Assembly (NCBI GenBank): GCA_033977485.1
Contig: CM066988.1
Coordinates: 8,039,501 to 8,103,500 of the forward strand
Direction of reading: 5' to 3'
Source: Hydrangea macrophylla
Taxonomy: Eukaryota; Streptophyta; Magnoliopsida; Cornales; Hydrangeaceae
Length of the DNA: 64,000 nt
Each line of letters opens with the position of its first letter. Position 1 is the first letter of the stretch. A program made the position numbers and the translations under genes. The notes below the pieces were generated by a model. That model was not told where the DNA came from, ran no database searches, and was given only the letters and a program-made list of their open reading frames with translations. This document shows, in pieces, positions 39,160-51,463 of this stretch.

Positions 39160-41001
39160 AACCCATCATCAGTGAGGCATAGAAGGGCACTGGCCGTGCA
39201 GGCCAGTGTTACTAGAGTGTAGGCTTTCCTGGCAGACAGGCAAGCACAGATATCATCGACCGACATCGTGGATATTATTGAAGATTTCCAGGGAGAAATG
39301 ACGGAAGAGTTCATAGAGCTAGAGGAGTTATCATCGGCCCCGGTGAAGCTCGATGACTTAAAAGTCGATGTACAAAATCCTCTCCTTGAGGTTGATTTGG
39401 GGGCAAGCGGAGAATACCAACCCTCTTTCATAAATCAGTTACTCGAACCCGATTTCCAGGCATCATTGATATCTCTACTTAGAGAATTTAAAGATTGCTT
39501 TGCCTGGGACTACCATGAAATGCCTGGGTTGGCAAGGGAACTCGTGGAACACCGATTACCGATCAAGGAAAGGTATAGGCCATTAAAACAATTACCCCAG
39601 AGAATGTCACCTGAGGTCATTCTTAAAGTCAAAGAAGAAATTGAATGGCTGCTGAAGGTCGGCTTTATCAGAACAACTAGGTACGTCGATTGGATTTCCA
39701 ATATTGTACTAGTAGTCAAGAAAAACAGCAAGATAAGGGTCTGCATAGACTTTAGAAATTTGAACATGGAAACCCCTAAAGATGAATACCCAATGCCGAT
39801 GGCCGATCAGCTCATTGACGCCGCGACCAAGCATAAAATTTTATCCTTTATGGATGGGCATTCAGGATATAACCAGATATATATAGCTGAAGAAGACGTC
39901 CTCAAGACCGCATTCAGATGTCCTGGCGCAATTGGAATATTTGAATGGGTAGTTATGCCGTTCGGGTTGAAAAACGCTGGAGCAACATATCAGCAAGCCA
40001 TGAACGCGATCTTCCATGACATGATTGGGAAAATCATGGAAGTTTACATTGATGATGTTGTCATAAAATTGGCCACGCAGGAGAAGCATTTGGCCAATTT
40101 AAGAAGATCTTTTGAAAGAATGAGGATCCATGGGCTTAAGATGAACCCCTTGAAGTATGCTTTTGGAGTATCAGCGGGGAACTTTCTTGGTTTCCTGGTG
40201 CACCAAAGAGGCATTGAGATCGATCAAAACAAGGTCCGATCCATTCAATTAGCAGAACCCCCAAAAAACAAGAAAGAACTCCAAAGATTGCTCGGGCAAA
40301 TCAACTTTCTGCGATGGTTCATCTCAAACTGTGCAGGACGAACACATGTTTGGTCCCCATTACTCAAACTGAAGGTCGAGGAAGAATTCAAGTGGGAGAA
40401 TCAGCATCAAAAGGCCTTTGAAGCTATCAAACAATATTTATCTGAATCGCCAGTAATCATGCCTCCAAGGAAGAAAAGGCCGTTGAAGCTGTATTTATTG
40501 GCCTCAGATGAATCAATAGCATGCATGCTAGCACAGGACAACGAATGGGGGAAGGAACATACAGTGTATTATCTGAGTAGAGTTCTTACTTCTGTCGAGC
40601 GTAGATACACGCCGATAGAAAAACTATGTTTAGCCTTGTATTTTGCTTCACAAAAATTAAGGGTATATATGCTTCCTATTTTGGTTTATTTGATTTGCCA
40701 AACCGATGTCATTAAATACATGCTATCAAGACCAATAATGTGTGGATGTATAGGAAAGTGGACTCTCGCTATGATGGAGTTCACATTTCAATTCGTTCCA
40801 CAGAGATCGGTTAAAGGACAAGCCCTCGCCAATTTCTTGGTTGATCGCCCTTGTTTGGATGTCGGCCCAGAATTAAATAAAGCAATTGATTCCACTTTAT
40901 TATCAATGATTTCTTTGTCCCCTTGGACGTTGATATTTGATGGATCAAGAAATGTTGACGGAGCAGGGGCAGGAATAATCGTGATATCACCGAGAAAATG
41001 A
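39160..41001 (+). pseudogene. TAT reverse transcriptase and first RNase H
   Basis: Frame open from about 39223 to 41001. Reverse transcriptase motifs are RVCIDFRNLN, SFMDGHSGYNQI, VVMPFGLKNAGATYQ and the catalytic YIDD at about 40045-40056. The first RNase H follows (RPLKLYLLASDES, YYLSRVLTSVERRYTPIEKL). The second RNase H begins at WTLIFDGSRNVDGAGAG just before the stop at 41001. Catalytic residues of reverse transcriptase are kept; the broken frames on both sides disable it. Confidence 0.9.
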
Positions 41002-42745
41002 AAGACCATTTTCTCATTCAAACTAGAATTTGAGCGTTCTAGTAATCAAGCGGAATATGAAGCATTAATCATCGGCTTGGAAATAATGGCCGAGCTGGAT
41101 GTATCAGCGATTCACATTATCGGTGACTCAAACCTTGTCATTAGCCAGCTCAGTGGTGAGTTCAGGTGCAAGAGCTGGGAGTTACTACCCTTTAACTCGA
41201 TTGCTCTCCAATTACTACGGGAATTCGATGACGTTAAAGTCCAACATGTTGCTCGAGCCTATAATGCTAAGGCCAACAATTTAGCACAAGTGGCATCAGG
41301 AACCAAATTAGAAGTAAATGATAACGAAAAGTTGACAAGAATACAAAGAAGAATCTTGCCATCGGTAAGACAACGAGAAATGGCGGCAGATGCGTTCTTG
41401 GTAGTCATGGACGATCAGGACTGGAGAGTCCCGATAATCAGATGCCTCTTGCATCCAAGCGGTATGCCCGAGAGGAAAATAAAGTTATCTTCGGTCAATT
41501 ATGTTTTACTTGATGAAGAATTGTTTAAGAAAAGCCTTAAGGACGAAGTTTTACTGAGATGCTTGGACAAGCTCGAGGCCATGAAAGTGATGGCCGAGGT
41601 ACACGAAGGTATCTGCGGAGCACACCAGGCAGGTACAAAGATGAAATGGCTTCTTAGAAGATACAATTATTATTGGCCGAGAATGCTAAAAGACTGTATT
41701 GACTATGCCAAAGGATGTTAAGCATGCCAAAAACACAGGCCAATACAGTGGGTACCAGCTACCGAGATGCAGGTGATTGTAAGACCATGGTCGTTTTAAG
41801 GATGGGCCGTGGACCTGATTGGGAAAATATACCCACCATCAACAAGCCAACACTGTTTTATTGTAGTAGCTACTGATTACTTTACAAAATGGGTGGAGTT
41901 AGTACCTGCAAAATCGGTGAACCAAGCATCTGTGATCAAGTTCATTAACGAACACATAATTCACCTATTTGGGCTTCCAGAAACGATTACAGCGGATCAA
42001 GGATCGGTCTTCACGGGAAACGAAGTTAAAGCATTTGCTGAGAGCCGAGGTTTCAAGATCCTTAATTCAACTCTGTATTTTGCCCAAGGAAACGGACAAG
42101 CCGAGTCGTCAAACAAAACAATCAAAGGGATAATAGAGAAGATGGTGGAAGTCAATCCTAGGGTATGGCATGATTTATTATCTAAAGCGTTATGGGAATA
42201 CCGTACTTCTAAAAGATTGGCCACAAGCATTACTCCCTTTATGCTTACCTATGGTCATGACGCAATGTTACCTATGGAAACTGTCTGGTCAGTAAGGCGA
42301 GCATTCCAACTCGGTCTTAAATCAGCCGAGTACACTGAAGCAATGTTGACCGAGTTGGAAGAGCTCGATGACGTCCGTCTTAAAGCTTTGGACTGCATTA
42401 AGGCACAAAAGAACATAGTAACTCGGGCATACAACAAACACAAGTGTTTTGGCGAAGGAGATCTTGTTTGGAAAACTGTATTGCCATTGGGAGAAAAAGA
42501 TGGCCGATATGGAAAATGCTCGGCTAAGTGGGAAGGACACTATTAGGTAATGTCAGTCATAACAGGGGGAGCGTATCGGCTAATGGATTTGTATGGCGAA
42601 ATGCATGCAAGACCGATAAACGAAAAATATCTAAAGTAGTATGTGCCATCACTTTGGGAGATCGCAAAATTAGATTGAGTAAAAATCAAAAATGTTTCAT
42701 TGATATCAGTGGAAGTTTACAAGATATGGCCGTAGCTTAAGCAAA
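41002..42745 (+). pseudogene. TAT second RNase H and integrase
   Basis: Second RNase H continues (NQAEYEALIIGLE, HIIGDSNLVISQL). The integrase H2C2 zinc site then reads EVHEGICGAHQAG, GC, stop, AC. Catalytic D (AVDLIG), D (TADQGS) and E (GQAESSN) are present with 35 residues between the last two, followed by a GPY-like tail (GDLVWKTVLPLG). Stops at 41721, before AVDLIG and after EGHY break it. The acquired second RNase H is characteristic of TAT elements. Confidence 0.9.
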
Positions 42746-42780
42746 CGGCTACATACAAAAAAAAATATACATATATTCAT

Positions 42781-45700
42781 TTACTTCTTGGCAAACTTAA
42801 GCCTTAATTCCTTCCAAGCCTGATCCAAATACTCAAGCTCCCTCTCGGCATTCTCCTTATCGGCCTGCCACTTACTCGCCTTAGTGGCTGTCCCCGTCAG
42901 GGCCTCCACATACTCCTGCGTAGTACACCCGACATCAAGGATGGCCTTCTTGGATAGAGCAAGGCCAGCATCAGTGTTCTTCAGGTCGGCATTGATTTTG
43001 GCCAACTCGGTCTTAAGTCGGGCCTTCTCCAGCAAAAGACGCTCCTTCATGGCCTTGGAAGCTTCATACTGCTACTTGCAGACCCCCAGATTATCGACGT
43101 GTGCTTTGCGCACCCTTGATTTTTCCTCAATCTCGGACACTCGTTTGGTGGCGACACAATGTCTATTTAGATAATCTGGGAGTCTCACTTGCAAATCCCT
43201 GAGATGGGTCTTCATCTCATCAGTTATATCCAAGTAGGAAAGCAGTAGACCCATAGACGAGTGGAACTCATTAAAGTCTGGGAGTTGGGAGAGTTTGCGT
43301 TGGACCATAGTCCTAAAACACTCCTCAGCCCTCTGATACTCAGCAGCGGAAGGAGCAGCACTAGCCTAAGCCACCATAGGTTCGGTCTGAAGGAGCTTCT
43401 CAGGGTTCAAAAGAGCGGAGAAGGCCTTGACCGATGAGACCGAGGTAAAATCGGGAATGGGGAGAGAACTGGAAACCTGCAAGGAAGAATTCAATAAGCA
43501 TTAAGGTGGGGAAAAAGCATTTAGGAATAGAAAAGAAAGAAGCCAAGTTACCTGAACGGGAGGAGAGCTAGTAAATGATACGACCGATGGGCCTGGTGGA
43601 ATGGCCGGGTCTTTCACTGGTACAGGTGGAGAAGCCGATGTCTCGATCTGAGAGAAACCGGTAGATGGAGGCTCCTCGGTAACGTCCTTATTGACTGAAA
43701 TGTCTGCGTCAACAAGAATCCCAGAGTCACCCAGGTCAATGGGATCGTGGTGATTTGACCCCAAAGGCCCCTCATCCCCAATTTTCTCAGAGGAGTCACC
43801 AGTGGCAGCTTCGTCGGTGCTCGGTGTCAGGACAGCGGTCGCACCCTTAAGGATGGCCTGCCTGGCTTCACCCAGTCCTCTCAACCGTTGAAGCTCGGCC
43901 ATTAACTATTCGTAGGTCATCTGCGGAGCGGCATCGGTTGGAGCGGCTGGGGATGAGGATGAAGCAGGAGGCTTGAGAGGAGATTTGGGAGTAGGCGGCA
44001 TCTGTGCCCGAGAAGATGGAGGCTTCATTGTCGCCTGTCCGGTCTTCTTGGAAGCACCACTACTGACCCCCTGTTCCAAGTAAAAGAGAGATCAGCCTCA
44101 TGCCCATTTATAGAAAGAAATAATAGTAATAAACTGAAAGGAAAATCGACACCTTGCCCGATTTGAGGGTGGCTGTGGTTACATTGTGGTGTTGACGAGT
44201 TGAGAGAGGGACATCTTCATCCGACTCTATATCGGTCACATCGGAGGGAGTTTCTCTTGGAAGGGCCTCTGAATAAGAATTACAAATAAAATCAGTAAGA
44301 GAAGTAGAAGGCAGAGAGAAACATAAAGAAGGAAATAGCTAAAACTGGTGCCCCGGTTTCTACAACCCAGATGGGCGATGAGTGATTGACCATTCCCAAA
44401 TCATGCAGCCTGGTATAAGTGACTCTTTTCCAAGGTTCCATCGTTGATGATTATTGCCGATTCATCTGCATGGCAATGGCAAAATCAGCCTCGGGTAAGG
44501 GAGGAGTCCGGCATTCAAAGGGCTTGAGGAACTGCACATAGGGAATGACGGATGAATAACCAGCCGTCTGTAGATACTTTCTATACGCTTTTGTTGTTTT
44601 CTCCTTGTGTTCTTGTTCAAGCATCCTCAAGTGCCACTTCATATCGAACTGCATGACCTCGGGCTGTCTAGGATCGAATTTGAATTTAAAAAACTTTTCA
44701 AAGGTAAGAACTGCTTGATAGGCGATTTTGCCTTTGGATGCTTGGGCTTTCCTTTTTTGACCTGCAGCCTGAACCAAAGAGGGGTTAGTGGAACGAGAAG
44801 GTTTCTCAGTGACAGGAGGAGAAACACGTTTAAGTACAAAAAAAAAGGGGCTCGGAACGCAAGCCCGATAGTATTTTGGACCACCAAGTTTCAAACTCGG
44901 TGGATGTTGAAGAAAGCTCTTTAAAAGGGAAAAACTCCAGTCCTGCTCGGGCAGTTCTGCTAAAGGATCGGCACTTCTCGGCCTTGGCCAGATCAGAAAG
45001 AAGAGACCGCCTGGACATGGAATGGTTAAAGCTTCGGAAAGGGGGAATCGGGATGAGTTGCTTTAGCCTGAGCTGTCGGGCTAAACCCGGAGCATTATAA
45101 TACTCCACCCCATGTAAAACATGGCTATACAAGAGATCTCGGCCAACTAAGAAGCTGGCCGAGATTGCTTCGTGTTCTTCCTGCTCGGCCTCAGGAGCTC
45201 GGCCAGGACTGTAGGGAAGCCAGTTCGGATATCGAAGCCGAGGGTGGAAGGGGATAAACTGTTGGGATGAGCGGTCGCCCATATGTTCGTAAAAGAAAGA
45301 AAAAAGATGGTCGAAAAAAAGGCCATTTGGGCCGAAACTGGCAAAATGGAAAGCAAAGGCCGAGGAATACTCTGGTAGAGTGGTAGGGTCAAAGGTATCA
45401 ACCAAGGATTTCTCGGGGAAATAAGATTAGAGCCAACACTGGAGAAGCCAAAGGGGTCCCCCAAGGTTTTGAAGTTGGAAAAGATGAGCTCGAGGACACC
45501 GCGGTAAAGATGGGAAAGAACGGCGGGGCAAGAGCAAGCTTCTTGCCCGAGACCAAGGCTAGGGCAATGTAATGATACTCTTTGGTAACCCCATAGGAGG
45601 CCGAACAGAAAACGAAACGGTTCAGCCAGTAGACCAAGAAAGCAATGTGTTCTTGGTCAGTAACCTCTCCTTATCCCATACTGACCAAGATAAATTGCCC

Positions 45701-46369
45701 GAAGGCAGTGATGAATCGCGGACCCTTGCCCGTATTGGTCCTAGGGTGTTCAAATTCCAAATAAGGAGAAAGATTGGAGGTAATTTCCTCACCGTGAGCA
45801 GGCAAACCAGTAAGAAAATAGACGTCCTGAATGGTCGGACTCATAAGGTCGCAACGGAAGAAAAAAGCATTAGCCGAAGTCGACCAGAAGAATAGAGAAG
45901 AAAAGAAGAAAGGTTTATCAAGGAAGAATCTTTCTCGGCTAAGCATGATGGCATCATAGATGTTAAGGGCCCTCAATAGGTCCTTTTTCACCTCCGCCAA
46001 TCGGTCTACCCAGGAAATCCAGTCAGCAGATGGAATAGGCCAATTCCTCAAAGGGTTGGAAGGGGAAAGCTGTGAGCCCCATTCAAAATCAGGGGACTGG
46101 TAAAGTAATTAGTTGTCTTCTATGACTAAAGGGAAATAGGGATCTAGAGATGACGGAGGGAAAGAATTAAAAGAAGGACCAAGTCCTGTTGAAGAACCAG
46201 AAGAGAAAGGAATCAATACCTAAGGATTTATTAGCCCAGGAATGGTTTCAAGGGTCTGTTTAACAGCGGTGGTGGTAGTTTTGGCCGCTGGCGCAGTACT
46301 AGTGGCAGCAGGGGAACAGGAAGTAGCACCGGCAATTTGAGAAGTGCTAGTTGCAGAGGAGGAAGCCAT
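42781..46369 (-). pseudogene. Antisense multi-exon gene with plant-mobile-domain-like product
   Basis: A minus-strand gene lies between pol and the 3' LTR. The ATG at 46367-46369 is about 80 bp after its own TATA box. Exon A (46369-44346) encodes segments such as NWPIPSADWISWVDRL, SPTIQDVYFLTGLP, EHIAFLVYWLNRFVFC and GVTKEY, which resemble the plant mobile domain of MAIN/MAIL1-type and transposon-borne proteins. Exons B (44266-44153), C (44070-43552) and D (43476-42781) follow GT-AG introns, all phase 0. The C-terminus is charged and coiled-coil-like (LLLEKARLKTELAKINADL). Two stops and frameshifts in A, one stop in C and two in D (all TAG or TAA) show it is decayed. Its function in the element is unknown. 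Confidence 0.8.
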
Positions 46370-46443
46370 GGAAGTTTTAAGAAAGAAAAGTTTGGAAAAA
46401 TTGCAAAGGTAGAAGGAAAGTGAAAAGAAGGGTGAGTGATATG

Positions 46444-46453
46444 ATTTATATAG
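46444..46453 (-). promoter_or_regulatory. TATA box of the antisense TAT gene
   Basis: The minus strand reads CTATATAAAT about 80 bp before the antisense ATG, with a pyrimidine-rich leader between. It lies inside the element, outside both LTRs. Confidence 0.7.
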
Positions 46454-46638
46454 GAAGAGATAAGGGTAATCATGACTAAGGGACGGTTTCCTAAGGGGTA
46501 CGCCTCGATCCAGGAAACGAGGCAGGCAGAGCTATAGGGGGAAGGACACGTGGAGCTCTGCGCCGTCAATTGCAGTTGGCATTTAAATTTGAATTTCAAA
46601 TGTCCCATCAAACTAATTACACAATGTTTGACAAGACA

Positions 46639-46650
46639 TTTTGGGGGCAT
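46639..46650 (+). other. Polypurine tract of the TAT element
   Basis: TTTTGGGGGCAT lies directly before the 3' LTR. Confidence 0.8.
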
Positions 46651-47782
46651 TGTTTACACCCTAATTTGGATTTGCCCAAGGCACATGACAATCACGTGGC
46701 TTGATGACATCATCACAGCAGCAGGTAGGTAGATGAACAGGGATGAAGGCCGATTACAGAGGAAAGACCGATATCAGAGCTAGTGCAGGTAGTGAGCATA
46801 CAGCCAGTCGGCGAATATCGGGGTTAAGACTGAAGATAGGATGATACTGGATCTTCGTGAGATACCTCAGTCTGAACAAGCAAGGCCAAGGTTGCACGGT
46901 AGTTGCAATGGTAGTATTAGAATTGGTCAAATAAGACCGATGTCCAGCCATGAAGGTCCTACAGTAGAGACCAAAAGGAGCTCAGAAAGAAGATGTAATA
47001 TCGGGCTTGAGAAATAATTGGTAAGCAATCTAGTAAGTAAGAAAACATCGAACAAAAGAGACCGATGGACGCTAGCAGCCTTCCTATGGAGAATAAGACC
47101 GAGGTCCATCAACCAACAAGGATCAAGCTACTCAGGGACCAGGGTCTGTTTACAAGGCTTTAAAGCAGTTGGCATGGAGAAAGAACATGTGTTTTGGGTT
47201 ATGCTGAGCTGGAAGAGAAGCAGTTACATGAAGAGGAACGTGGCAGAAGTGGGAACATCAAATAGATGGTGGAAGGTGATCATGGCATAAAGAATGGGGG
47301 CAGTAGCTTAGTTGTTCCTAAAAATAAGGGACCACTACACATTTACCCCACTAACATAAGTAGTTTTTCGTTCAAATTCTATAAATAGGGCAGGTAGTCC
47401 AACATTTGAGGGGGCTAACACACACGCCACTTCTGCACTAGTAGACTTTAGTTTCTCCTCATAACAATATTGCTTTTGTTCTTGAGTGATTTGCAAGTTT
47501 TCTCCATGAGTGTTTGTTATTGTTCTTTGAACGTTTGTAGTCACTGTTTATTCAATCAATGAAGATGGTGAGGATTGTGGAGGTATTCCGAATCTCAGTT
47601 TGATTTGTTTTTTTTTTATTTGTTATTTGTAATTGCTTACTTGCATCATAGTAGAGTAAACACCCACATTTTTGTAATAAGTCGCCTAAATTAGAAGTTA
47701 GATAGGGTTATCACAACCCCTTTTGAGTCCACACGGACTCTGGCACGCCCGACGCACACAACACCAGAAATTATTGTAAACA
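46651..47782 (+). repeat. 3' LTR of the TAT element
   Basis: 1132 bp. Relative to the 5' LTR it lacks a 17-bp block near 47137, has 8 extra bases near 47200, and its poly(A) signal reads AATGAA. Confidence 0.94.
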
Positions 47783-47787
47783 ACAAT

Positions 47788-50229
47788 TTAATATTACAAA
47801 CTACATTATTATATATTAAAATGTACAACTATCCCCCACTAGGTTGTAATATTAAAACCACTAGTCAGTTAAAGTATAAAGACATGCATACAAGAAGGTA
47901 TCTTTCGATTTAAACCTTCAATTAGTGTAAACATTTCAAAGTTCTAACGAAGTATATGGTGTCAAGTCGATTAAACCACATCTTCTTTATGTTAAAACCG
48001 AAAATGTCACACACATGAAATTATCCAATTTCTTTTGAGACTTTCGTATCTTTTAGCACTATTATGGCCATGTGCTAAATCCTTGTTTTCTATAATCGGA
48101 TAAATATTATATCAAATAGACACAATATGTTGTGCATATAAACTGGACTTGGTAGACATATGATTTGACATCATCCAAACTGTAGACCATTATTGGATCT
48201 CTGAAAATGTGAACTTAATGTTCATGAAGTTTGTAATGTCATCCTTCGCATTATTTGGGAACGGATGTGTTAGTTCAAATTTTTGACCAATTCTAGTAGA
48301 TGGATTCAGAAGTTGAATGGTTGGCACCCTTTTAATTTGAATTCAAATGGTGCTGTAGTCACCACTTGATAGGGACCCATTCGTTTTGGAGATAAACAGT
48401 TTGTTGTACAAATTCTCATTATGTTGGCTAATTAGTTGGCACCTGTTCGGTTTAGTATGCAAATTGCTTTCACAATCTAATATTTGGTAGTGTATGCGAA
48501 ATATGTATAGTATGTGGTTCCTAATTCTCTAGAAGATACATATTATATACTTATACTGTGTTTATTCGTGATTAATTAAAATTACGTTATCTTGAAAATT
48601 TTGTAAATGTGGGGGTAGTTATCAAATGTTCATATTTTACATGTGATCTCATGCGTTTGCAAATGTGGGGTAGATATATGTTAGAAACATATGAAAATCT
48701 GTGTTTCATATATATGTGCTATTCGGAAATATGCTTACTCTGTTTTGAATGAAGATGGTACATTTTTTTTAAATATAATTGCAATGAATTCAAGCATATT
48801 TGTTACACCAAGTTGGATATAGCAGAACATTGTGTGTTAAGAACAATTATTTGGTTGAAATGAGAATAATTGATATTGTGAAAAAGGACATGACATTTGG
48901 TTCTCAAACTACTAAGATTAAATACTAATTTTATTAGTTATTTTGCTCATTGTATATTTCTTGCGTTGTATTAGATACACTGTGAGGAAATTATTTGATT
49001 TTGTAGAAAGCTTTGCATTTGTCACTTTACTTGTTTGTATAAAGCACTACATTTATGACTTTACATTTTATGTACTTGCAAATGTGGGGGATTTAATAAT
49101 TTAAGTCACATATAGTATTACTGATAAATGTGGAGTGCGTGATTCAGTGGTTATACGTTGTGGGGAATCATACATATGTTCTAAAGTAAGGTAATAAAAA
49201 GTAGATAGTCCATCATATTTAAAACAGATTTGTAAAATAATTTATGCTACAGTCAATATCTTGAGAGGGTATTTTGGCGCCAGTTTAGTAGCATAACATT
49301 ATAAGAATGAATGAAATCTATTCATAGTGGGGGCTAATCTTTTGAGAGTGGAGGAAGTTTTGTGGACTTTTAAAAGAGAGAAATAGAATGACTAATAATT
49401 AAATTGGAATGAATAGGGTTGTGGCCGCAACTGAGTCATTTATTTCTTTATCTTTATAAAGTGCGACTTCTAAGTAATTTGATCTAGAAGGCTTAGCAAT
49501 GTCTATGGTGCTAAAGCTTTGACATATTTGTCGAAGAAATAAAAATATGAAGTAGTTGGAATAATTTTTATTGCCAACATAGTTATTTGATCATGATAAT
49601 CGATCAAATAAGGAATTTTAAAGAATTTTAGCTAGCTAATTGTTTGGGTTATGAAACCTATGTTGATAGAAGTCAAAAGGAGGCTGCAGTCTTTTGACTT
49701 TGTGTAAAAAAACATCTAGTGGAATAGGACTAAAACTCGATTTTACGTTAGTCACCAGTAATGGTAACCCGACCTTATTTTAGTACATCACTAATTTCAA
49801 GGTTTAATGGGTAATAACAAGTTACTGTTATGTGACTGTTTGGGCACTGAGAAACTATTTATAGTCTATTCCAGGATGATCAGTGCTGACAGGTACGTTT
49901 TAGGAGGATGAGTTATATGCTCTTAATGAAGTAGATATTATCTAAAGTGTCTACAGTACCAGGGACACATGGATAGAACTTCACTTAAGTAAGTATACGA
50001 CTTCTGTACAATGATTGAGATGGGTGAGGATGATGATATGTATGCATTTGATGTATAGAGACTGACATGTGTGAGACTGACAAGATGTACGTGCATGTAG
50101 ACTGACACGAATTGTGTATGCAAGGACTAATCGATATGATGCCCCTACTTATAACAGATAGCAGTTAAACGAATAAGGTCCTAGCCATACAGAGTGTGCT
50201 AACCTTACTCTCCAGTATAATCACTAAGG
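47788..50229. other. Unassigned AT-rich sequence
   Basis: No ORF, LTR boundary or RNA gene that I can support. Phrases such as CAAATGTGGGGG recur (about 48604, 48660, 49079), so it may be an old, decayed LTR or spacer. Confidence 0.35.
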
Positions 50230-50840
50230 GATAACAGGGATTTTCGGGATACTTCGGGAATTTTGGACAGAGTTTCTGGGAGAAATAGGGATTTGGAAGA
50301 TTCGGAGGAATTTCTAGAAGTTATTTGAGTTTCTAGGATAAATAGGGATTTTTGGTTGATTTGGACTGAGCTTCTGGGAGAAACTGGTATTTTGGATATT
50401 TCTGAGAAATATGGATAGAGTTTCTAGAAGAAACAAGTATATCTGGGCATTTCTGGGTGATTTGGGCAGAGTTTTTGGGAGAAACAAGTACTTTGGGTAT
50501 TTCTGGGAAATTTGGATAGAGTTTCTCGGAAAAACAAGTATTTTGGGTATTTCTGGGAAATGGGGATTTATGGGAAGCTTGGGTAGAGGTTTAGGAGAAA
50601 CATGGATTTTTTGGGCTTTTGGGTGAAACAAAGATACCTGGAGAGTTCGAATAGGATTTCTAGGAGAAGCAGAAATTTGTGGGTAATTCGGACCGAGTTT
50701 TTGGGAGAAACAAGTATATCTAGGCACTTTTAGGAAATTTGGAGAGAGTTTATGGGAAAACAGGTATATTTGGGTGAGTTCCTGGGAAAAATTGGGAAAT
50801 TTGAGTTCTTGGGAAAATTGGTATATCTGACAGGAGCATG
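50230..50840 (+). repeat. 50-bp minisatellite
   Basis: About 11 diverged copies of a unit like GAGTTTCTGGGAGAAACAAG followed by TATTTTGGG and a variable spacer. The marker GAGTTTCT recurs about every 50 bp (50266, 50318, 50367, 50417, 50468, 50518, then less regularly to 50779). Minus-strand ORFs over it are artefacts. Confidence 0.8.
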
Positions 50841-51440
50841 TGATGATGGTGATCATACTATCTAGCAAGTTTTCATACTCCTATATCTTAGGACCAACAA
50901 ACAAGGTTTGCGGTGTATATCTTTGTGAGCATGGAGCAGACATCCTTGTCATGGTGCTTAGGCAGGTCAACTCAATGTAATCTCATGTGAGTGATTGCCT
51001 TAGGAATCATAAGAAAGAGGTTCTGTTCTATGCCACATAAGCGTCTACACCACACAGGTAATCCCACCAGGGCATATAACAGTTATATCACATTGTCCTA
51101 TCTGAAAAGATAAATGAACAGTGCTATGAAAGGTTCTACAGGAATCTATATGCAAAGGCTGGGTTTAGTCAAAGAGGGTCCGTTGACGAGAGTTCCAATA
51201 TACCGTCAGAGAGACAGTACAGAAGTGTTTACTCTTTTTGATATACCTTGGAAGGTACAATATCAACGGTGACTTATACCTTGGCACAGCAAGACCTGAA
51301 CAATGTCAGCGCCGCATTTCAGACACAGTCGGAGGGGGAAAATGCAGAAGTGTAATGCAGTGAACCAGACACAGTGAAAAGATGATTTTAAGGATGCTTC
51401 TTATGAGTCAAACCTCTGTATTAATTTTTTTAAAAATAAA
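50841..51440. other. Unassigned sequence, possible leader of the element whose LTR follows
   Basis: Non-coding. If the primer site at 51441-51460 is real, this is the 5' untranslated region of a minus-strand element that has no recognisable coding part. Confidence 0.3.
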
Positions 51441-51460
51441 TATCCCTAGCAAAGTCGCCA
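51441..51460 (-). other. Putative primer-binding site, tRNA-Arg-like
   Basis: The minus strand TGGCGACTTTGCTAGGGATA resembles the tRNA-Arg-type primer sites of Ogre/TAT elements and lies 3 bp inside the LTR end. Confidence 0.6.
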
Positions 51461-51463
51461 GAT

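Larger units (their letters stand above)
34617..47782 (+). mobile_element. Complete TAT-type Ty3/gypsy retrotransposon, 13,166 bp
   Basis: Two LTRs (34617-35756, 1140 bp; 46651-47782, 1132 bp) begin TGTTTACA and end TGTAAACA. ACAAT target duplications flank it (34612-34616 and 47783-47787). It contains a primer site, gag, protease, reverse transcriptase, two RNase H domains, integrase, a long antisense gene before the 3' LTR, and a polypurine tract. The second RNase H and the antisense ORF are TAT-lineage traits. LTRs differ by several substitutions and small indels, about 3-4% over the first 330 bp by eye. All sense genes contain stops, so it is non-autonomous. Confidence 0.95.

Noticed and set aside
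47788..50229. Continuation of the copia remnant or an Ogre body
   Set aside because: No reverse transcriptase, gag or integrase motif in any frame.
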